Positions 18,086 through 27,004 of a DNA stretch of 64,000 nucleotides are shown one piece after another. Source of the DNA: Clostridium sp. OS1-26. GTDB taxonomy: Bacteria > Bacillota > Clostridia > Clostridiales > Clostridiaceae. Position numbers and translations under genes: made by a program. Each line of letters starts with the position of its first letter. The first letter of the stretch is position 1. The stretch spans positions 4,621,208 to 4,685,207 of the forward strand of contig NZ_CP133264.1 in NCBI RefSeq assembly GCF_030915445.1, read 5' to 3'. The notes under the pieces were generated by a model that was not told the DNA's origin, did no database searches, and saw only the letters and a list, made by a program, of their open reading frames with translations.

Positions 18086-18238
18086 CCGCTCTAATACTCC
18101 CTCGCACTCTGTGAAAGCGACTATCACCAAATCACAGATTTGGGATATCTGCTTTTCTAAAAGAGGGAGTAAAGAGCGGCTACATCCCTGGATTCGTTCA
18201 GCTAAGAATCAGATGGGGTTAAAACCCCATCTGATTCA
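18086..18238. repeat. Structured intergenic repeat, copy B
   Basis: An outer stem (CCGCTCT...AGAGCGG and ACTCCCTC...GAGGGAGT) encloses the hairpin also seen in copy A, ACTCTGTG-AAAGCGACTATCACC followed by AAATC-n3-GATTTGGGATATCTGC. Directly after it, AATCAGATGGGGTT and AACCCCATCTGATT form a second strong hairpin up to 18237. No gene lies here. Confidence 0.7.
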
Positions 18239-18379
18239 AGTTTCACTTTATCTAATTTCTTTAAAATAATAAGTACTGACATCTCTGCCAGTACTACAAC
18301 ATGGAGGTAATTAATGTATTTTATTCTAATCGATTTCATTATATGACTGATTTATTATAATGTTACATTTGAAAATAAA

Positions 18380-18407
18380 TAAGCACCAGTATTTCTACCA
18401 ATGCTTA
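18380..18407 (-). terminator. Hairpin after the 28-residue peptide gene
   Basis: On the minus strand TAAGCA and TGCTTA close a stem with a GAAA loop, and ATTTATTTT follows. It lies 28 bases beyond the stop codon of the small peptide gene and would end its short transcript. Confidence 0.6.
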
Positions 18408-18434
18408 AAATGAATAAATTATTTGTATTTAAAA

Positions 18435-18521
18435 CTAACACTTTTTACTATTGCTATCCTTTGTTAATATTACTGCCGCTACTAAAACAATTATATCGAC
18501 GCCTAATATAATAAGATTCAT
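18435..18521 (-). CDS. Small hydrophobic peptide, 28 residues, possible type I toxin
   Basis: The peptide begins MNLIILGVDIIVLVAAVIL, a single membrane-spanning helix, and ends in a short charged tail (TKDSNSKKC). AAGGGAG lies about nine bases before the ATG, a TATAAT sequence is about 35 bases upstream, and a hairpin follows the stop. Size, single helix and charged C-terminus resemble Fst/TxpA-like type I toxins, and small membrane peptides such as accessory subunits look similar. The repeated, partly decayed units around it also recall such loci. No antisense RNA promoter was identified with confidence, so the toxin idea is inference. Confidence 0.5.
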   Translation of the reverse strand: MNLIILGVDIIVLVAAVILTKDSNSKKC

Positions 18522-18992
18522 ACAATAGACTCCCTTCTTTCAATACTTATTAATTATATTGTAGGAATATATTGTTACATCTATGTGTCATTCCTGTTAC
18601 ATAATCATGTAGTTATTTAACAATCTGCAAATTAATAAGCACCGGTATTTCTACCAGTGCTTTAGCAAATAGGAATTTGTAAAAAGGGATATATAACGTC
18701 TCCTAAAAGTGTGCATGACTTAGGATAACAATTATTATTATAATTACTAATTGTTACACCAATATGTCATTACTATTAAATAACCATATACTTTTTTAAC
18801 AACTTGTAAAAATCACTTCCATTCATTGTAATTGCTGAAACTTTGAATAAACAATTTCTTAATATAAATCTAAGTATTTTTTAATCTGATTTTAATCTTA
18901 TATAGATAACATAGAATATGACAAAGATAGATTAAATTGAAACTTACTAAGCTTTTTAGTGTTTAGTTATGTTTTAACGAAGGGAGAGAAAT

Positions 18993-19667
18993 ATGAGTAT
19001 TATAGGAGCTTTCATTAATGTAATACTACATCTTGATAAATATTTAAATGTAATATTACAAAACTACGGAATGTGGACATATGCTATTATATTTTTAATT
19101 ATATTTTGTGAAACTGGATTGGTTATTACTCCATTCTTACCTGGAGATTCAATTCTTTTCGCTACAGGAGCCATTGCCTCTATGGGTGCACTTGATATTT
19201 TTACTTTATTTATTATTTTTTATATCGCTGCAGTAGTTGGTGATACTTTAAATTATCGTATAGGAAAAAAGATTGGAAAGAAGATTTTAGAGAAGGAAGA
19301 TATAAAGTATGTAAATAAAGAGTATCTAAATAAAGCTCATAGATTTTATGAAAGAAATGGGTCACTGACTATAGTATTAGGAAGATTTATCCCCATAATA
19401 AGAACCTTCGTACCATTTGTAGCTGGGGTTGGAGAAATGAACTACACTAATTTTATAGTTTACAACATGGCAGGAGGGTTTGTATGGGTATCAATATTTT
19501 TATGGGGAGGATTTTTCTTTGGAAATTTACCTTTTATAAAGAATAATTTTTCTTATGTATTGGTAGCTATAATAGTAATATCACTTATCCCAGCAGCAGT
19601 TACACTTATTCAAGAAAAGAGAAACGTGGGTAACAACGAAGATGATAGCATTAATACAGAAATTTGA
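18993..19667 (+). CDS. DedA/SNARE-associated family membrane protein
   Basis: This 224-residue protein is a DedA family member with about five hydrophobic segments. The family signature is visible: FCETGLVITPFLPGDSILF near residues 45-63, the GRFIPIIRTFVPFVAGVGEM segment around 130-150, and the C-terminal GGFVWVSIFLWGGFFFG stretch. DedA proteins are inner-membrane proteins that act as lipid scramblases, moving undecaprenyl phosphate or phosphatidylethanolamine, and affect membrane potential and drug tolerance. Essential Arg and acidic residues of the family are kept. Start: ATG with GGGAGAG nearby. It is a single gene with its own terminator. Confidence 0.93.
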   Translation: MSIIGAFINVILHLDKYLNVILQNYGMWTYAIIFLIIFCETGLVITPFLPGDSILFATGAIASMGALDIFTLFIIFYIAAVVGDTLNYRIGKKIGKKILEKEDIKYVNKEYLNKAHRFYERNGSLTIVLGRFIPIIRTFVPFVAGVGEMNYTNFIVYNMAGGFVWVSIFLWGGFFFGNLPFIKNNFSYVLVAIIVISLIPAAVTLIQEKRNVGNNEDDSINTEI

Positions 19668-19691
19668 TAGCACTCTTAAGATTTTATTTAG

Positions 19692-19727
19692 AAGAGCCTG
19701 CATAATTAGATGCAGGCTCTTGTTATA
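19692..19727 (+). terminator. dedA terminator
   Basis: AAGAGCCTGCA and TGCAGGCTCTT form an 11-base perfect stem followed by a short T-rich tract, 24 bases beyond the dedA stop. Confidence 0.85.
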
Positions 19728-19790
19728 ATAAAATTCCTTTATTACTAAAATGAGATTTTCTACTAAAAAAGAGATGTTGTTTTCGTAAAC

Positions 19791-20474
19791 TTATAAGTAA
19801 TTCAAATTTATAACAGTATTTTTAGTCTGCTTTGCCTTGTAAAGCGCGCAGTCAGCTAAATCTACAAAAGTGTCTATACTTAACTCTTCTTTTATAGATG
19901 CGATCCCGATGCTAATTGTAATTTTAATTACAATGCTATTAAAACAAAACATATGCTCTTCTATAATTTGTCTAATTCTTTCTGCCGTATTGTACGCATA
20001 TTCCTGACTGGTTTCTGGAAGAATTATAGCAAATTCATCTCCTCCCCATCTAATTATGCTATCTCCTTTTCTAATGTTGTGAGATAGAACATTTGCTAAC
20101 TGAGTTACAAGCTTATCACCAATAACATGACCATAAGTGTCATTAATAACTTTGAAGTTGTCCATGTCTATCATAAGAAGGGAAACCACTGACTTTTTCT
20201 TCTTTAACTTTTCCAGTTCCTCATTCATTTTTAAATAAAAAAAACCTCTATTGTTTACTTTTGTTAGCGCATCTTCGTATACTCCTTTGTAAAGCCTTTG
20301 AATTAACTTACCACATCGAAATGCAAAAGCCATATCAATTAAAGCTACAGAAGACCATATGAAAAAATAGTGGTGTTTTTCTAAATTTATGGTTAATAAA
20401 TAGCCTATAACGTGTACTACCAATACAGATATAGTTATAATGTATGGCACGAATTTTATAAAAAACCTATCCAT
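19791..20474 (-). CDS. Membrane-anchored diguanylate cyclase
   Basis: This 227-residue protein has two N-terminal hydrophobic helices (about residues 9-29 and 36-56) and a GGDEF domain from about 65 to the end. The active site reads RWGGDEFAII, intact for cyclic-di-GMP synthesis from two GTP. An inhibitory I-site RKGD lies five residues before it, so product feedback is expected. There is no separate sensory domain; the short membrane part may be the input. It is one of several c-di-GMP genes in the window. It is followed by no gene in the same direction and is probably monocistronic. Confidence 0.93.
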   Translation of the reverse strand: MDRFFIKFVPYIITISVLVVHVIGYLLTINLEKHHYFFIWSSVALIDMAFAFRCGKLIQRLYKGVYEDALTKVNNRGFFYLKMNEELEKLKKKKSVVSLLMIDMDNFKVINDTYGHVIGDKLVTQLANVLSHNIRKGDSIIRWGGDEFAIILPETSQEYAYNTAERIRQIIEEHMFCFNSIVIKITISIGIASIKEELSIDTFVDLADCALYKAKQTKNTVINLNYL

Positions 20475-20602
20475 GATAAAGCACTCCTAATTTGGAATTT
20501 TAGTTAAATATTAATATGAAAACCTTTTATACATTTATTATAACATATTTATTGTAACTTTTATCTGCTATTTTTATAAAAATATTCAATTTATTGGAAT
20601 GT

Positions 20603-20627
20603 AAAAAAGCTGCTTTTAGCAGCCCTT
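20603..20627 (-). terminator. Terminator after the PAS-GGDEF-EAL gene
   Basis: On the minus strand GGGCTGCT and AGCAGCTT form a stem with a short loop followed by TTTTTTAC, 32 bases beyond the stop codon. Confidence 0.8.
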
Positions 20628-20658
20628 ATAATTACTAGCAACTAGAGATATTACACTC

Positions 20659-22512
20659 TCACATATCCTCTAAAAAAATTGGTTTTCCTAAATAATATCC
20701 TTGTCCAGAATCTATACCCATGCTAAGCAGCATACGCCATATAGTTTCATTTTCAACGAACTCCGCAATTGTTTGTTTTCCTAAGGCATGAGCAACTGCA
20801 TTCATCGCTTGTACAAGTGCAATCTTTGTAGTATCTGAATCCAAATTACGTATAAAGGAACCATCAATTTTTAGATAATCTACAGGTAAAATGTTAAGGT
20901 ATGTAAAGGATGAAAAGCCTACCCCAAAATCGTCTAGTGCAAATTTACAGCCTAAAGTTTTTAGTCTATTAACCCATCTATTAGCTTTTTCCAAATTTTT
21001 AATGGCCGCAGTTTCCGTAATTTCAAAGCCTATTCGACTTGGATCTAGATTATAATAATTTATTCTGGATTCAATCCATTCTAAAAGATACTCATTTCCT
21101 AGACTAGTACCAGATAAATTTATAAAAATACTTAAGTTTTTTTCTTTTGTTAATATTTTAAATGAATTATCAACTACCCACATATCAATTGACTGCATTA
21201 AACCGTACTTCTCTGCAACTGAAATAAATAATGAAGGTAAAATTTCACTTCCATCTTCATCTAACATTCTTAATAAAACTTCATAATGTAACAATACATT
21301 ATTAGTTTTATAAATTGGCTGAAATCTTAATGTAAACTTGTTGTTTTTCAGAGCATTTTGAATAAAATTAAGAATCTTATTATTTTGAAGAATTTTGTTT
21401 CTATCTTCAGTACTTTTTAAAATTATTACACGATTTTTCCCCTCTTCTTTTGCTGCATATAGTGCAGCATCCGCAGATGAAAATAAACTTTCTAACTGTA
21501 TGATCTCATCTACTTTAGTAATTCCTATACTCGCAGTTATCTTAACAGAGTAATCTGATTCTTCTATATAAAACTCTTCAGCATTTAGGCTTTTTAATAA
21601 CTTATTTGCAAAATCTTCAGCTAGCTCTATTGGAGTATTAGGAAGAAAAATAGCAAATTCATCTCCTCCAATTCTTGCAAAAAAATCATTTTCATCTAAC
21701 TTATTCTTAATAAAATTAGCCGTTTTAATTAGTATTGTATCCCCTGCAGCATGGCCATAAGAATCATTTATAACTTTAAAATTATCAATATCTATAATTA
21801 GGAGCGCATTTTTTTCATGCTTAATTTTACTATAAGTTTTGCTTAGGAACTCCTTTAGGTAATATCGATTAGGAATATTAGTGAGATAGTCATGTCTTGA
21901 AATATATTCAAGCTTTTCTTCCATACATTTACGGTCACTTATATCACGAATAATACTTAATAGAATCCTTTTTCCTTTTATTGTTACAACTTGAGAATTT
22001 ACATGTACACTAAAAACAGTGCCATCCTTTTTCTTATGTAGAGTTTCAAATAGAACTCCATGCTTCTTAGCTTCAGCTAACTGTTCCATAATTAAGAATT
22101 TATTATTTATTTCTCGTAAATCATATATACACATATTAAACAGTTCATTGCGGCTATATCCATATGAGTTAATTGCAGCTTCATTAGCATCAATAATTTT
22201 ACCATTAAGATCTAAAATAAATATTATATCTCTGGCTTTTTCAAACAAAATTTTATATTTTTCTAATGCTTCATAATCAAGCTTTTTTCTCCAAACCTTT
22301 AGATTCAAAATATCCTTTTTACATAATACTTGTTCTACAATACTTATATCAGAAATATTCCCTCTAGATATTTGGATTTCTTTAACTCTCTTACTTTCAT
22401 CTGATACAAGTACATCATTAGACATGTATCGACATATAAAACCATATTGCAATTCTACATTTTTTTTATATTTGCTATCATCTTCAATTTGTAAACTTGT
22501 TGTATCAATCAT
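20659..22512 (-). CDS. PAS-GGDEF-EAL bifunctional c-di-GMP protein
   Basis: This 617-residue cytoplasmic protein has an N-terminal region of about 85 residues without a clear family. A PAS domain follows (about 85-200, LNGKIIDANEAAINSYGYSRNE at its core), then GGDEF (about 200-365) and EAL (about 375-617). The GGDEF active site ARIGGDEFAIF is intact, but the position of the I-site reads DEND, so feedback inhibition is probably lost. In the EAL domain the signature is EVLLR instead of EALLR, keeping the catalytic Glu, and DDFGVG keeps both metal-binding aspartates; IAEFVEN replaces the usual IAEGVE. Both activities are therefore plausible, with the phosphodiesterase slightly divergent. There are no transmembrane segments. 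It is transcribed alone. Confidence 0.93.
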   Translation of the reverse strand: MIDTTSLQIEDDSKYKKNVELQYGFICRYMSNDVLVSDESKRVKEIQISRGNISDISIVEQVLCKKDILNLKVWRKKLDYEALEKYKILFEKARDIIFILDLNGKIIDANEAAINSYGYSRNELFNMCIYDLREINNKFLIMEQLAEAKKHGVLFETLHKKKDGTVFSVHVNSQVVTIKGKRILLSIIRDISDRKCMEEKLEYISRHDYLTNIPNRYYLKEFLSKTYSKIKHEKNALLIIDIDNFKVINDSYGHAAGDTILIKTANFIKNKLDENDFFARIGGDEFAIFLPNTPIELAEDFANKLLKSLNAEEFYIEESDYSVKITASIGITKVDEIIQLESLFSSADAALYAAKEEGKNRVIILKSTEDRNKILQNNKILNFIQNALKNNKFTLRFQPIYKTNNVLLHYEVLLRMLDEDGSEILPSLFISVAEKYGLMQSIDMWVVDNSFKILTKEKNLSIFINLSGTSLGNEYLLEWIESRINYYNLDPSRIGFEITETAAIKNLEKANRWVNRLKTLGCKFALDDFGVGFSSFTYLNILPVDYLKIDGSFIRNLDSDTTKIALVQAMNAVAHALGKQTIAEFVENETIWRMLLSMGIDSGQGYYLGKPIFLEDM

Positions 22513-22751
22513 GATAATCCTCCAAATATAAATTGTATCAAGTAATATAGAATATGAAAATAAATTAATATAAACAATAAAGTGGTAATATAATCTACAT
22601 TTTTACATATTTTTGATTATATTTTAACTTAATTTTAACTTGGTTTCCATATTATTGTCCAGTGGTATTTTTTGGAGTACATTCATTTAATACAACTTTA
22701 TTTATAATTTAACTAATACGAAACTCCTTCTTCTATAGTCGCTTAAGATAA

Positions 22752-22784
22752 AAGTCTTATTTAAGTATCACTAAAATAAGACTC
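22752..22784 (-). terminator. Terminator after the acyltransferase gene
   Basis: On the minus strand AGTCTTATTT and AAATAAGACT flank a loop of about ten bases and are followed by TTTTATC, ten bases beyond the stop codon. Confidence 0.65.
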
Positions 22785-22794
22785 TAACTATAAC

Positions 22795-23907
22795 CTATAT
22801 CCTTATATATTTATTTTTTGAATACATCCTATTCATAATCCACATCCAAAGAACTACATACAGTATTGAAAAATATAAAGAATCAAGCCATTCACCAGCC
22901 CAAGGTGTTATAAATTTAAAAGTAATCCAAGGGCAGAAACCTAGCGGTTCTTTAAATTGACTATCATATATAGGTACTCTCCAGAGAGTTTTTCGTATAA
23001 GTTCTGAAACTAAATAAACAAAAATAGGGCTACTTCCCAATGCAATAAAAGGCCTAAATAGATTTTCTTTTTTATAAACATCACAAATAAGATATAATAA
23101 AGCTATGCTTAAAGCTGCTGCTCCAGCTGTTATTAATATAAATGAACTAGACCATATTGCTTTATTAAAAGGAAATATTTTATTAAATAGAAAAGAACCA
23201 AATAAAGATGCTGCTCCGAGAATTCCTATATTTAAAACTCTGTTGTAATCACTTTTACTCTTACATACTAAAAAATAGCCAATTGTACATCCAAAGGTTC
23301 CAGAAGAAATTGATGCTACTGTACTTAAAATCCCCTCTGGATCCCAAGTTTTTAAGGCTAAATGTCCAGTTAAAAATCTAGAGTCAATTCTTTGTACTAA
23401 GTTTCCTTCCATTTCAAATCCATAGGGCTTTAATATTAGATAATACCCTAGAATTATTATCAATGAAACAGCAATTAATAAACTAACAACATGACTATCT
23501 TTCTTTGTATTACATTTTATTGATATGTATATTAGGGTAGAAAATAGATATACTATACCTATTCTTTGCAAAACTCCTGGAATTCTAATTAACGTAAAAT
23601 CGAATAATGGAAATCCATTTAAAAATATACCTAACATTATTAAAATAAAGCTTCTTATAAAAACTTTTAAAATCACGTATTTTCTATTATTACTCGCAGA
23701 CAACCTTCTATTCATGACAATAGGGATAGTCATACCTGTAATTAATATAAAAAAAGGAAATCCAAAATCAGCAAAAGTCAGGCCATTCCATGGAACATGC
23801 CTTAATTGAATATAGTTTCTGTCTCCATTGCCCGGATTATTGCATAAAACCATTATGGCTACTGCAAAGCCTCTCAGTACGTCTATAGCTTTAATTCTTG
23901 AAATCAA
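22795..23907 (-). CDS. Heparan N-acetyltransferase-like (DUF5009/NagX) acyltransferase
   Basis: This 370-residue membrane protein has about ten hydrophobic segments. Its N-terminus, RIKAIDVLRGFAVAIMVLCNNPGNG, carries the DxxRG motif of the HgsNAT/DUF5009 acyltransferase family, and VPWNGLTFADFGFPFFILITG continues the match. Relatives transfer acetyl groups across membranes to amino sugars or glycans, and bacterial members lie near amino-sugar or cell-wall genes. Here the neighbours (a c-di-GMP protein and a FabZ-like gene) do not fix a substrate. Acetylation of an envelope sugar is inference. A GGGGTGGTG site lies upstream of the ATG. Confidence 0.85.
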   Translation of the reverse strand: MISRIKAIDVLRGFAVAIMVLCNNPGNGDRNYIQLRHVPWNGLTFADFGFPFFILITGMTIPIVMNRRLSASNNRKYVILKVFIRSFILIMLGIFLNGFPLFDFTLIRIPGVLQRIGIVYLFSTLIYISIKCNTKKDSHVVSLLIAVSLIIILGYYLILKPYGFEMEGNLVQRIDSRFLTGHLALKTWDPEGILSTVASISSGTFGCTIGYFLVCKSKSDYNRVLNIGILGAASLFGSFLFNKIFPFNKAIWSSSFILITAGAAALSIALLYLICDVYKKENLFRPFIALGSSPIFVYLVSELIRKTLWRVPIYDSQFKEPLGFCPWITFKFITPWAGEWLDSLYFSILYVVLWMWIMNRMYSKNKYIRI

Positions 23908-23982
23908 ATCACCACCCCCTCATTCATTCAAATCTTCCTCAGTTTCTTTCTACAGCAAGTATATATTTTTTAACAATCTATA

Positions 23983-24393
23983 TTAGAGTTTTGCACACAT
24001 CCAAGTAGCTTCTACAGCAATTTTATCTTTACAATAGACAGTTCCTGATTGCTTTATAACTCTGTTTGATATCTTTATATTTTTAACTATCATTTCAATG
24101 GTGTTTCCAACTTCAACAGCGCTAAAAAATTTAGCATTCTCTATAGATGCAAGCCCGTACAACTCATCATCACCGTTATTCAGTTTTTTTACACCTGCAC
24201 CACCACATTGTGCCATAGCTTCAATCAATATCATATTTGGGACTATCTTTTCTTTAGTATGATTTTCTTGAAAAAATACAAAGGATTCATCAAAAGTCTT
24301 TACACCTGTAATTTCATCTTTGGTAACATTGGTAATCTCATCAACAAACAAAAAAGGATATCTATGAGGGATCAAAGATTCGATTTCTTTCAT
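23983..24393 (-). CDS. FabZ-like 3-hydroxyacyl-ACP dehydratase
   Basis: This 136-residue hot-dog fold protein has the FabZ catalytic segment IPHRYPFLFVDEI (His near residue 10) and the second catalytic motif PNMILIEAMAQCGG with the Glu near residue 58. FabZ enzymes dehydrate 3-hydroxyacyl-ACP in fatty acid elongation. It stands away from a fab operon, and its C-terminal half is divergent from housekeeping FabZ. It may therefore serve another acyl-thioester path or a specialised lipid. It is a solitary gene with an AAGGAG site before the ATG. The only other fatty-acid gene in the window is fabF at 41065. Confidence 0.85.
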   Translation of the reverse strand: MKEIESLIPHRYPFLFVDEITNVTKDEITGVKTFDESFVFFQENHTKEKIVPNMILIEAMAQCGGAGVKKLNNGDDELYGLASIENAKFFSAVEVGNTIEMIVKNIKISNRVIKQSGTVYCKDKIAVEATWMCAKL

Positions 24394-24488
24394 AAAGTAA
24401 ATTCTCCTTATCTATTTTATATATGACCATACATTATTATAACATATATTACTAATTTGTACATTTTTAGTAGCTCGACTAATAAATA

Positions 24489-24518
24489 AAAACCACTTAG
24501 CATGGGTAAGTGGTTTTT
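24489..24518 (-). terminator. Terminator after the PepT-like gene
   Basis: AAAAACCACTTA and TAAGTGGTTTTT form a near-perfect stem with a T-run on either strand, directly after the stop codon of the gene at 24525. Confidence 0.85.
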
Positions 24519-24524
24519 ACTGAA

Positions 24525-25643
24525 TTATGCTTCTTTTACTATTTCAACTACCATTTTAGCTGAGCTTATTAAATCTTCTATTGCGATGTATTCTTCTAAA
24601 GTATGAGCTTTTTTCATACCAATACCTAAGTTAACAGCTTTTATACCATTCGCATTTAATATATTTGTGTCGCTTCCACCACCAGTTGACGTAACTTTAG
24701 CTTCCATTCCCATATTGGAAAAGACTTTCTTTAGCATATTAACTATTTCATCATTTTCATCCACACTAAAAGCACCGTACATTCTTTCAGTTTCTATTTC
24801 TATTTCTGCACCAAAATCATCAGCAGCTTTTTTAAATGTATCTACCATGTGCTTTGTTTGAGCGTCTAATTTACTATTATCTAAACTTCTAGATTCTGCT
24901 AATATATCAAGTTCTGGCATAACTATATTAGTAGCAACTCCACCTTTAATAGTACCTATATTAGCAGTAGTCTCTTCATCAATTCTTAATAATTTCATAT
25001 TTTCTATAGCTCTTGATGCAACCATAATTGCACTTATACCGTCTTCTGGCACTAAACCCGCATGAGCTGGCTTACCTTTAATTTTAACTGATATTTTATC
25101 TTGAGCTGGAGCTTTAACTATTATTTCTCCTGGAGCTCCGCCACTGTCTAGTACAAATGCAAAATCTGGGTTAATTTTAGAATAATCTAAATACTTAGCT
25201 CCAAATAGTCCCCCTTCTTCCCATATTGAGAATACTATTTGTATATCACCATGTTCAATGTTATTTTCTTTTATTATTTTTACAGCTTCTAATATAGCTG
25301 CGATTCCACCCTTGTCGTCAGAACCTAATACTGTAGTTCCATCACTTTTTATTATTCCATTAGCTTCATCTATAATAGGCTTTATACCTTCTCCTGGACT
25401 AACTGTATCCATATGTGAACTAAATAATACAGTTTTTCCTGGTTTATTTCCTTTTAATGTAGCTATAACGTTTCCAGTTTCACCGCCAGCTTTAACTCCT
25501 GCATCGTCTACATATACATCGAAGCCTAAGTTCTTTAGCTTGTCCACTAAAACTTTGGCTACAGCACCTTCCTTAGAACTTGGACTGTCTATTTGTATAA
25601 GTTCTAAGAATTCCTCAACTAATCTTTGCTTATTTACCATCAT
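24525..25643 (-). CDS. M20 family peptidase, PepT-like
   Basis: This roughly 372-residue zinc peptidase matches the peptidase T-like branch of M20. Metal ligands and catalytic residues are visible: SSHMDTVSPG (His and Asp near 79-81), LGSDDKGG (bridging Asp near 110), EEGGLFGAKY (catalytic Glu pair near 145) and a C-terminal STGGGSDTNI. The dimerisation domain occupies about 185-290. Such enzymes trim tripeptides or other small peptides in the cytoplasm. Two adjacent ATGs are possible, with AGGAGG five and eight bases before them; the second, at 25640, is slightly better placed. It is monocistronic. Confidence 0.92.
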   Translation of the reverse strand: MMVNKQRLVEEFLELIQIDSPSSKEGAVAKVLVDKLKNLGFDVYVDDAGVKAGGETGNVIATLKGNKPGKTVLFSSHMDTVSPGEGIKPIIDEANGIIKSDGTTVLGSDDKGGIAAILEAVKIIKENNIEHGDIQIVFSIWEEGGLFGAKYLDYSKINPDFAFVLDSGGAPGEIIVKAPAQDKISVKIKGKPAHAGLVPEDGISAIMVASRAIENMKLLRIDEETTANIGTIKGGVATNIVMPELDILAESRSLDNSKLDAQTKHMVDTFKKAADDFGAEIEIETERMYGAFSVDENDEIVNMLKKVFSNMGMEAKVTSTGGGSDTNILNANGIKAVNLGIGMKKAHTLEEYIAIEDLISSAKMVVEIVKEA

Positions 25644-25777
25644 ATGTACCTCCTAAAAGATTTTTTTCTTGCGTCCATTCTAATTATATCATTTATTTTC
25701 AAAATGTAAATTTTTTAGTTATATTTCTATATTTTTGATTACGTCACTTATAGGGCTATAAATGTAGAAATGTAAAT

Positions 25778-25823
25778 AAAAAAATGAGTAACCTAAAAAT
25801 ATATTTAAGTTACTCATTTTTTT
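25778..25823. terminator. Terminator of the MacAB-like operon
   Basis: AAAAAATGAGTAAC and GTTACTCATTTTTT form a long stem, just beyond the permease stop codon. The symmetrical A and T runs allow termination on both strands. Confidence 0.85.
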
Positions 25824-25825
25824 AT

Positions 25826-26992
25826 TTATTCAAATCTTAATGCATCAATAGGCTTAAGGTTAGAAGCTTTATAAGCTGGGAATATACCAAAGATAACTCC
25901 TACCGCTAGAGAGAATGAAAATGCTACAATAACTATTGGTATTGAAAAAGTCATTGACATTCCGAGTGCTGATACAGCCCATCCTATACCTAGTCCAAAT
26001 ACTACACCTGATACTCCACCTAAAGAGCTTAACACTAATGCTTCAATAAGGAATTGTACTAATATATCCTTTCTTGTTCCACCTAAAGCCTTTCTAATTC
26101 CTATCTCCTTTGTACGCTCTGATACAGACACAAGCATAACATTCATTACTCCTATGCCGCCTACAATTAATGATATAGCAGCTATACCGCCTAACAAGTA
26201 TGTCATAGTGCTTGATATTGAACTCATTGTGTCTAGTAATTGTTTCTGACTCATAACTCTATTGTTGTTATCAGTTGATTTAAAGAAGCTAGTAAGATAA
26301 CTATTTACCTCGTTAGTTACGGAATCAACATTTTTTTCATCCGAGGATTTTATATAAATAGTTTGAACATTTCTTGTTCCAGCAAGACTTATTGCCGTAG
26401 TGGATGGTATAACTATCATATCATCTGTATTGCTTCCCATGGAACTTCCCTGTGATTTTAATACACCTACAACTTGATATGTGTTTCCTTTTATATCAAT
26501 ATCTTTTCCTACTGGATCTGTAAATCCATAAAGTTGCTCGGCTATATCTGATCCTAAAACAGCAACTTTATTTCTATAATCTACATCTAAATCCGCAATA
26601 AATCTACCTTCTGCAATGGTCATATTTCTTATATCAAGAAAATTGCTAGTAGTACCAGTTACTGATGTATCTTGAGAGGTTTTATCAACTTTAACAGTTG
26701 TGCTAGTAGAAATAACTGGAGCAACCTTATCTATTCCTTGTATTTGCTCAATTTCTTTTACATTATCAAGGGTAAACTGTTTACTACCATTACTTGATGT
26801 ATTTGCTGCGATAAGATTTGTTCCAAGTGATTGAACTTGAGAAGTTATTTGCTTTGTCGATCCACTCCCCATACCTACTAATACAATTACTGAAGAAATC
26901 CCAATGATAATGCCTATCATAGTAAGGGCAGATCGTAATTTATTGCTTTTTATATTTTTTATAGCTAGTTTTATTGTTTGAAAAAATCTCAT
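25826..26992 (-). CDS. MacB-type ABC transporter permease
   Basis: This 388-residue protein has a MacB_PCD periplasmic-type domain flanked by membrane helices. An N-terminal helix (SALTMIGIIIGISSVIVLVGMG) precedes an extracellular domain of about 210 residues, and three C-terminal helices form an FtsX domain. The ERTKEIGIRKALGGTRKDI loop before the last helices is the family hallmark. It works with the ATPase and membrane fusion protein encoded just upstream as a MacAB-like efflux system for peptides, macrolides or lipid-like compounds. It is the last gene of that operon and is followed by a terminator. Confidence 0.93.
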   Translation of the reverse strand: MRFFQTIKLAIKNIKSNKLRSALTMIGIIIGISSVIVLVGMGSGSTKQITSQVQSLGTNLIAANTSSNGSKQFTLDNVKEIEQIQGIDKVAPVISTSTTVKVDKTSQDTSVTGTTSNFLDIRNMTIAEGRFIADLDVDYRNKVAVLGSDIAEQLYGFTDPVGKDIDIKGNTYQVVGVLKSQGSSMGSNTDDMIVIPSTTAISLAGTRNVQTIYIKSSDEKNVDSVTNEVNSYLTSFFKSTDNNNRVMSQKQLLDTMSSISSTMTYLLGGIAAISLIVGGIGVMNVMLVSVSERTKEIGIRKALGGTRKDILVQFLIEALVLSSLGGVSGVVFGLGIGWAVSALGMSMTFSIPIVIVAFSFSLAVGVIFGIFPAYKASNLKPIDALRFE

Positions 26993-27004
26993 TTAATCCC
27001 CTCC

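Larger units (their letters stand above)
18239..18992. repeat. Degenerate repeated units with similar hairpins
   Basis: This gene-poor stretch holds three similar hairpins at 18268-18292, 18380-18407 and 18637-18662; the last two both read AAGCACC-GGTA/CAGTATTTCTACCA-TGCTT with few differences. Upstream segments of the last two units are also alike (ATTGTTACA...ATGTGTCATT near 18571 and ATTGTTACACC...ATATGTCATT near 18748). Only one unit retains a convincing small reading frame, at 18435-18521. The rest carries no gene that I can support. Confidence 0.6.
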
